A DNA stretch of 9,455 nt from JBIOWF01 sp044868295 (GTDB lineage Bacteria; Actinomycetota; Actinomycetes; Streptosporangiales; Streptosporangiaceae): positions 1 to 9,455 of the forward strand of contig JBIOWF010000008.1 of NCBI GenBank assembly GCA_044868295.1. Reading direction: 5' to 3'. Positions 5,388-9,455 of the stretch are shown piece by piece. The position numbers and the translations under genes are program-made. Numbering within the stretch: position 1 is the first letter of the stretch; every line of letters starts with the position of its first letter. The notes under the pieces were generated by a model, which was not told the origin of the DNA, did no database searches, and saw nothing but the letters and a program-made list of their open reading frames with translations.

Positions 5388-6839
5388 TCACAGAGTCGGG
5401 GTGAGCGGCGCTCGCGGGCGGTAGCCGTACGAGCCTCGGGAGGCGGCGATGCGGCGGACCGCGTCGGCGAGGACCTGCGGCGGCTGGGTGAACGGAAGCC
5501 GCAGGTAGCGTTCGAGGGTTCCCTCGACGCCGAACCACGGTCCGGGCGCGAGCCGTACGCCCTGGGCGGCCGCCGCCTCCGCCAGCGAGGTGGCGACCGG
5601 CGCGTCGAGGCGGACCCAGAGCGACCCGCCGCCGCGTGGCACGGTGAAGGTCCATTCGGGAAGCTCCTCGCGCAGGGCGTCCACGAGAGCGGCGCGCGAC
5701 GCGCCGAGCAGGCGGCGTCGTTCCGCGCGGGTGTCCTCGATGCCGGCGAACAGGTGGGTCACGACGAGCTGCTCAAACATCGCGCTCGCGATGTCGACGG
5801 CCGCGCGCAGGACGGCGAGCCGGCGGATCAGCGCGGCGGTGCCGCGGATCCAGCCGATGCGCAGGCCGCCCCACCACAGCTTCGACGCGGAGCCGATGCT
5901 GATCACCCGCCCGTCGGTGTCGAAGGCCGCCAGCGGGGCCCGCGAGCCCACGCCTCCCGTGCCCGCGCCGCCGATGTGGTCGACGGCCAGTTCGGTCCAG
6001 GTCTCGTCGACGAGCAGGGTGGCGTCGTACCGCCGGGCGGCTCCCACCAGCGCGGCGCGGTCCTCGTCGGCCATCAGGTGACCGGTGGGGTTCTGGAAGT
6101 CGGGGATGACGTAGGCGAGCCTGGCGGCCGACTGCCGCATCGCGGATGTCATCAGGTCGAGGTGCCACCCGTCGTCGGAGATGCCCACCGGGACGAGCCG
6201 GGCGCCGCGCAGCCGCACCAGGTCGATCGCGTGCGGGTAGGTCGGCGACTCGACCAGCACGGGGTCCCCCGGCCCGGCGAGCATGAGCATCAATAGGTGG
6301 ATGGCCTGCTGGGCGCCGCTGGTGACGATGATCTGGTCCGGCCGGGTGGCGAGCCCGCGCTCGCAGTACCGCCGCGCGATCGCCTCGCGCAGAGGGCTGA
6401 TGCCGACGGGGTCGTACCCCATGCCCAGCGTGTACCGGTGGTAGTCCTGACCGGCCTCGGCGATGGCGGCGCCGAACAGCGCCGTGGCGGGCGGAGCCGC
6501 GCAGTGCAGCGGGAGCAGCCCGTCGTCGTCCACCGCGATCCACGGGTTGTCGGCGCCGAGCGCGCCCGCGTCGGGAAGCGCGGTCCAGCTTCCGGCCCCC
6601 TGGCGGCTCTCCAGATAGCCCTGCTCGCGCAGCCGGTCGTAGGCGGTCGTGACCGTCGTGCGGCTCACACCGAGCGCCTCCGCCAGGTGCCGCTCGGCCG
6701 GGACGCGCACCTTCACCGGCAGCCGCCCGTCCAGGATCAGGGTCCGTACGGCTCCCGCGAGGGCCTTGTAGTACGGCTTGGCGTCCAGCGGGACCTCGAC
6801 GAGCCGGGCCAGCTGAGGCGCACTGAAAAAGCGCTCCAT
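5388..6839 (-). CDS. MocR/YczR-type transcriptional regulator (GntR wHTH fused to PLP aminotransferase fold)
   Basis: 483 aa from the ATG at 6839. The N-terminal GntR winged helix (about 26-86) includes VPAERHLAEALGVSRTTV and AYDRLREQGYLESRQGAG. After a linker, a fold-type I aminotransferase-like domain carries the PLP set: NPTG with N250, VDETW with D278, and GSASKLWWGG with K320, the expected Schiff-base lysine. It is therefore likely to bind PLP or an amino-acid adduct as effector rather than be a metabolic transaminase. It is divergent from the YczE-family gene at 6903 across 63 bp, the arrangement known for the YczR group of MocR regulators, so it probably controls that gene and itself. 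An earlier ATG at 6890 would add 17 residues lying across the presumed operator and is less likely; only a distant AGGA precedes 6839, so the start is not certain. Confidence 0.92.
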   Translation of the reverse strand: MERFFSAPQLARLVEVPLDAKPYYKALAGAVRTLILDGRLPVKVRVPAERHLAEALGVSRTTVTTAYDRLREQGYLESRQGAGSWTALPDAGALGADNPWIAVDDDGLLPLHCAAPPATALFGAAIAEAGQDYHRYTLGMGYDPVGISPLREAIARRYCERGLATRPDQIIVTSGAQQAIHLLMLMLAGPGDPVLVESPTYPHAIDLVRLRGARLVPVGISDDGWHLDLMTSAMRQSAARLAYVIPDFQNPTGHLMADEDRAALVGAARRYDATLLVDETWTELAVDHIGGAGTGGVGSRAPLAAFDTDGRVISIGSASKLWWGGLRIGWIRGTAALIRRLAVLRAAVDIASAMFEQLVVTHLFAGIEDTRAERRRLLGASRAALVDALREELPEWTFTVPRGGGSLWVRLDAPVATSLAEAAAAQGVRLAPGPWFGVEGTLERYLRLPFTQPPQVLADAVRRIAASRGSYGYRPRAPLTPTL

Positions 6840-6841
6840 AA

Positions 6842-6900
6842 GGCCACTTTTCCTGATTGGCCCTTTATTCGCAAGCCATTGGCCCGCCACGATAGGGCCA
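6842..6900. promoter_or_regulatory. Divergent MocR-yczE control region with four GGCC-centred elements
   Basis: The 63-bp spacer and its edge hold GGCCA (6842-6846), TGGCC (6858-6862), TGGCC (6880-6884) and GGCCA (6896-6900). Their start positions are spaced 16, 22 and 16 bp apart. The two inner copies extend to a direct repeat ATTGGCCC (6856-6863, 6878-6885) at 22 bp, about two helical turns. MocR regulators commonly bind direct repeats containing TGG-type cores, so this is a probable operator for both divergent genes. The outer copies overlap the two start codon regions. Binding is inferred. Confidence 0.6.
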
Positions 6901-6902
6901 TT

Positions 6903-7502
6903 ATGAGTGAGATCACCCTGCCCCGCCCATTTCCGGCACGCCTAGTTCGCCTCTACGCCGGTCTCTCCCTCTACGGCGCCGGGATCGGCCTCCAGGTCGA
7001 GTCCACCCTGGGAAACGACCCCTGGGACGTCTTCCACCAGGGGCTCGCCGTACGGACCGGATGGTCCATCGGCACATGGATCATTCTCGTCGGCGCCCTG
7101 GTGATGGTCTTCTGGATCCCGCTGCGCCAGCGGCCGGGCATCGGGACGATCAGCAATGTGATCTTCCTGGGGCTGTTCGCCGACGCGACGATCTGGCTCA
7201 CCCCCACCCCCGGCCTGCTGGCGGTCCGCTGGGCGTACCTGCTGGCCGCGATCGTCGCCGTCGCCGCGGCCACCGCGCTCTACATCAGCGCCGGCATGGG
7301 CCCCGGACCGCGCGACGGGCTGATGACGGGACTCCACCGGCTCGGCCTGTCGATCCGCCTCGCGAGGACGCTGATCGAGGTCACCGTGCTCGCCGTGGGC
7401 TGGCTGCTCGGCGGCAACGTGGGCGTGGGCACGCTCGTTTTCGCCGTCGCCATCGGACCTCTCACCCAATGGTTCATGAAGATGTGGCGCGCGGCAGAGT
7501 AA
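6903..7502 (+). CDS. yczE: YczE/YyaS/YitT-family integral membrane protein
   Basis: 199 aa with five to six hydrophobic segments (about 12-31, 53-73, 81-100, 107-130, 157-170 and 172-192), placing it in the cytoplasmic membrane. Family motifs are present: LGNDPWDVFHQGL (36-48) and the related MGPGPRDGLMTGL (132-144), an internal pair suggesting two similar halves. The family has no firmly established substrate; a transport or export role is usually presumed. The ATG at 6903 is chosen because it begins just after the divergent operator, with AGGG 5 nt upstream; reading further upstream only extends into DNA opposite the MocR gene. Its pairing with a divergent MocR gene is a known association. 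The stop codon at 7500-7502 is followed after 1 nt by the GH15 start, which indicates an operon. Confidence 0.88.
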   Translation: MSEITLPRPFPARLVRLYAGLSLYGAGIGLQVESTLGNDPWDVFHQGLAVRTGWSIGTWIILVGALVMVFWIPLRQRPGIGTISNVIFLGLFADATIWLTPTPGLLAVRWAYLLAAIVAVAAATALYISAGMGPGPRDGLMTGLHRLGLSIRLARTLIEVTVLAVGWLLGGNVGVGTLVFAVAIGPLTQWFMKMWRAAE

Positions 7503-7503
7503 C

Positions 7504-9267
7504 GTGATCCGCATGCGGATCGAGGACTACGCCCTCATCGGGGACATGCAGTCAGCCGCGCTCATCGGTCGCAATGGATCGATCGACTGGCTCTGCTTAC
7601 CGAGGTTCGACTCGCCCTCGTGCTTCGCCAGGCTGCTCGGAAACCCGGCACACGGCTTCTGGCAGTTGGCCCCGGCCGGGCAGGGCATGGCGACCAGGCG
7701 CTCCTACCTCGGCGACACACTGATCCTGGAAAGCGTGTGGGACACGCCCTCGGGCGCCGTGAAGGTCATCGACTTCATGCCGCCCCGGCACGCCAATCCC
7801 GATCTGGTGCGGATCGTGGAGGGCCTGTCGGGCACCGTGGAGATGGCGACCGAGATCCGCATCCGCTTCGACTACGGCCGCATCGTGCCGTGGGTGCGCC
7901 GCACCGACGGCCACCTGCACGCCGTAGGCGGCCCGGACTCGGTCTGGCTGCGCTCCGACGTGCCCCTGAAGGGCGGCGACTACAAGCACACCGCCGCCTT
8001 CACCGTGTCGGCCGGGGAGCGGGTGTCGTTCGTGTTCACCTGGCATCCCTCGCAGGAGCCGCGACCGGAGCAGATCGACCCGTACGAACAGCTCACCGAG
8101 ACCGAGCTCCTCTGGAAGGAGTGGGTCTCGCAGTGCCGGTTCAAAGGTCGCTGGCGGGACGCCGTGGTCCGCTCGCTGATCACTCTCAAGGCACTGACGT
8201 ACTCCCCCACCGGGGGCATCGTCGCCGCTCCCACCACCTCCCTGCCCGAGGACCTCGGCGGGGTCCGCAACTGGGACTACCGCTACTGCTGGCTGCGTGA
8301 CGCCGCGATGACGCTGGACGCGCTGACGGAATCCGGATACATCGAGGAGGCCGGGGCCTGGCGCGAGTGGCTCCTGCGGGCCATCGCGGGCCGTCCCCAG
8401 GACCTCCAGATCATGTACGGCGTGGCCGGCGAGCGGCGCCTTCCCGAGGTGACGCTCGACTGGCTGCCCGGCTACGAGGACTCCCGCCCCGTCCGGATCG
8501 GCAACGGCGCGGCGAACCAGCTCCAGCTCGACGTCTACGGCGAGGTCGTCAACACCCTCTATCTGGCGCGCAGGCAGGGCCTGCCGCCCAGCACCCACGC
8601 CTGGGCGCTGGTGCGCAAACTGATGGACTTCCTCGAAACCGGCTGGGACCAACCCGACGAGGGCCTCTGGGAGGTGCGGGGCCCCCGGCGGCACTTCGTC
8701 CACTCCAAGGTCATGGCCTGGGTGGCGGCCGACCGGGCCGTCCGCATCGTCCAGGAGCTCGGCCGCACCGGCCCGGTGGAGCAATGGAGGGCCCTGCGGG
8801 ACCGCATCCACGCCGAGGTCTGCGCGAAGGGCTTCGACGCCGCCCGCAACACCTTCACCCAGTCGTACGGCTCTCGCGAGCTGGACGCCTCGCTGCTGAT
8901 GATCCCGATCGTGGGCTTCCTGCCGCCCCATGATCCCCGGGTCGCCGGCACGGTCGAGGCGATCGAGAGGGAGCTGATGGTGGACGGTTTCGTGCTTCGC
9001 TATCCCCTCGCCGAGGCCAACGACGTCGACGGCCTGCCCGGCGCCGAGGGGGCGTTCCTGGCGTGCAGCTTCTGGCTCGCCGAGGCCAAGGCCATGATCG
9101 GCCGCCGGGACGAGGCCGTGGAGCTGTTCGAAAGGCTGCTGTCGCTGCGCAACGACGTCGGCCTGCTCGCCGAGGAGTACGACCCCCGTTACGAGCGCCT
9201 GGTCGGCAACTTCCCCCAGGCCTTCAGCCACGTCCCGCTGATCCACACCGCCCAGGAGCTCAGCTGA
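7504..9267 (+). CDS. Glycoside hydrolase family 15 protein (trehalase/glucoamylase-like)
   Basis: 587 aa from the GTG at 7504; the ATG at 7513 (MRIEDYALIGDMQ) is an equally plausible start and matches how many relatives begin. Neither has a strong ribosome binding site, and the 1-nt gap after yczE suggests translational coupling. The N-terminal beta-rich region (about 4-190) carries the typical GSIDWLCLPRFDSPSCFARLLG. The C-terminal (alpha/alpha)6 barrel has NWDYRYCWLRDA (256-267), GLWEVRG with E390 as the likely general acid, and GAEGAFLACSFWLAEA with E515 as candidate general base. No signal peptide is seen, so the enzyme acts in the cytosol. Actinobacterial GH15 proteins of this type include mycobacterial trehalase, while others are glucoamylase or glucodextranase relatives, so the substrate (trehalose or alpha-glucan) cannot be settled here. 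All key motifs are intact. Confidence 0.92.
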   Translation: MIRMRIEDYALIGDMQSAALIGRNGSIDWLCLPRFDSPSCFARLLGNPAHGFWQLAPAGQGMATRRSYLGDTLILESVWDTPSGAVKVIDFMPPRHANPDLVRIVEGLSGTVEMATEIRIRFDYGRIVPWVRRTDGHLHAVGGPDSVWLRSDVPLKGGDYKHTAAFTVSAGERVSFVFTWHPSQEPRPEQIDPYEQLTETELLWKEWVSQCRFKGRWRDAVVRSLITLKALTYSPTGGIVAAPTTSLPEDLGGVRNWDYRYCWLRDAAMTLDALTESGYIEEAGAWREWLLRAIAGRPQDLQIMYGVAGERRLPEVTLDWLPGYEDSRPVRIGNGAANQLQLDVYGEVVNTLYLARRQGLPPSTHAWALVRKLMDFLETGWDQPDEGLWEVRGPRRHFVHSKVMAWVAADRAVRIVQELGRTGPVEQWRALRDRIHAEVCAKGFDAARNTFTQSYGSRELDASLLMIPIVGFLPPHDPRVAGTVEAIERELMVDGFVLRYPLAEANDVDGLPGAEGAFLACSFWLAEAKAMIGRRDEAVELFERLLSLRNDVGLLAEEYDPRYERLVGNFPQAFSHVPLIHTAQELS

Positions 9268-9300
9268 GCCGACGCCTCACGTTGAGCCACGTCTCACAGT

Positions 9301-9345
9301 GGATCGGCTCACAGTGGATCGGCTCACGGCGGATCGGCTCACGGC
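9301..9345. repeat. 15-bp tandem repeat, three copies
   Basis: The units are GGATCGGCTCACAGT (9301-9315), GGATCGGCTCACGGC (9316-9330) and GGATCGGCTCACGGC (9331-9345). A degraded fourth copy precedes them (9286-9300, 11 of 15 matching). They fill most of the 71-nt gap between the convergent GH15 and minus-strand genes. The stop codon of the minus-strand gene (9339-9341) lies inside the third copy. No clear terminator hairpin was found in the gap. Confidence 0.85.
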
Positions 9346-9455
9346 CGGCCGGCGATCCTCGCGAGCAGGCGGGCGAACTCGGGCGGCGGAGCGACGACGA
9401 GGCGGGTCTGCCCGTCCTGGGCGACCAGGTCGGCCTGGATCCGGGTCAGCCGGCC
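9339..9455 (-). CDS. 3' end of an unidentified gene (partial, runs off right edge)
   Basis: The last 38 codons of a minus-strand gene end in TGA at 9341-9339. Nearly every third base is G or C (37 of 38 by hand count), strongly suggesting real coding sequence. The visible residues include LTRIQADLVAQDGQTRLVV and end PPPEFARLLARIAGRP. They show no motif I recognise. It converges on the GH15 gene. Too little is visible to name a product. Confidence 0.7.
   Translation of the reverse strand, partial: GRLTRIQADLVAQDGQTRLVVAPPPEFARLLARIAGRP

Noticed and set aside
4281..6296. Plus-strand open frame of 671 codons opposite the acyl-CoA synthetase and MocR genes
   Set aside because: It spans two well-supported minus-strand genes and their gap, its composition is Arg/Gly/Val/Asp-rich as expected from antisense GC3 codons, and it has no recognisable domain.
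6297..6902. Extension of the yczE reading frame upstream to 6297
   Set aside because: The extra 202 residues are antisense to MocR and run through the divergent operator. The YczE family begins near the ATG at 6903.
9286..9345. Tandem repeats considered as a CRISPR array
   Set aside because: The units are 15 bp and directly adjacent, with no spacers and no cas genes.

Overview
The window looks like chromosomal DNA of a high-GC, GC3-rich filamentous actinomycete. The secreted Ig-like proteins with an 'SRRLSAAE'-type ending, together with the FadD15-type ligase, MocR and GH15 genes, suggest Streptosporangiales (Nonomuraea/Streptosporangium-like). That taxon is inferred from protein style only, not from a marker gene.

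Left part (1-3341): three minus-strand genes encode small secreted proteins, each with a signal peptide followed by two beta-rich Ig-like domains. The two leftmost (207-1112 and 1419-2258) are close tandem paralogues. Their upstream elements share a 24-nt identical block, a GGTGA-N6-TCACC dyad resembling a CRP-type site and a TATGTC box at identical spacing, and they have related GC-rich terminator hairpins. The whole cassette, from promoter to terminator, therefore appears to have been duplicated. The third gene (2613-3341) is a more divergent relative. It has a related terminator but not the shared promoter. At the left edge, positions 123 to 1 on the minus strand read as the 5' end of a group IIC (bacterial class C) self-splicing intron. 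It begins 5 nt after the terminator hairpin of the first secreted-protein gene, the preferred target of this intron class. The rest of the intron lies outside the window.

Middle (3426-6839, minus strand): a FadD15-type long-chain acyl-CoA synthetase, preceded by a MocR-type (GntR-aminotransferase fusion) regulator.

Right part (6903-9267, plus strand): a YczE-family membrane protein transcribed divergently from the MocR gene, across a 63-bp spacer that holds four GGCC-centred repeat elements and is probably the MocR operator. A glycoside hydrolase family 15 enzyme starts 1 nt after yczE and is probably co-transcribed. The MocR-YczE pairing is a known association; the GH15 coupling is the less expected part. 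The window ends with a 15-bp tandem repeat in the convergent gap and the 3' end of an unidentified minus-strand gene.
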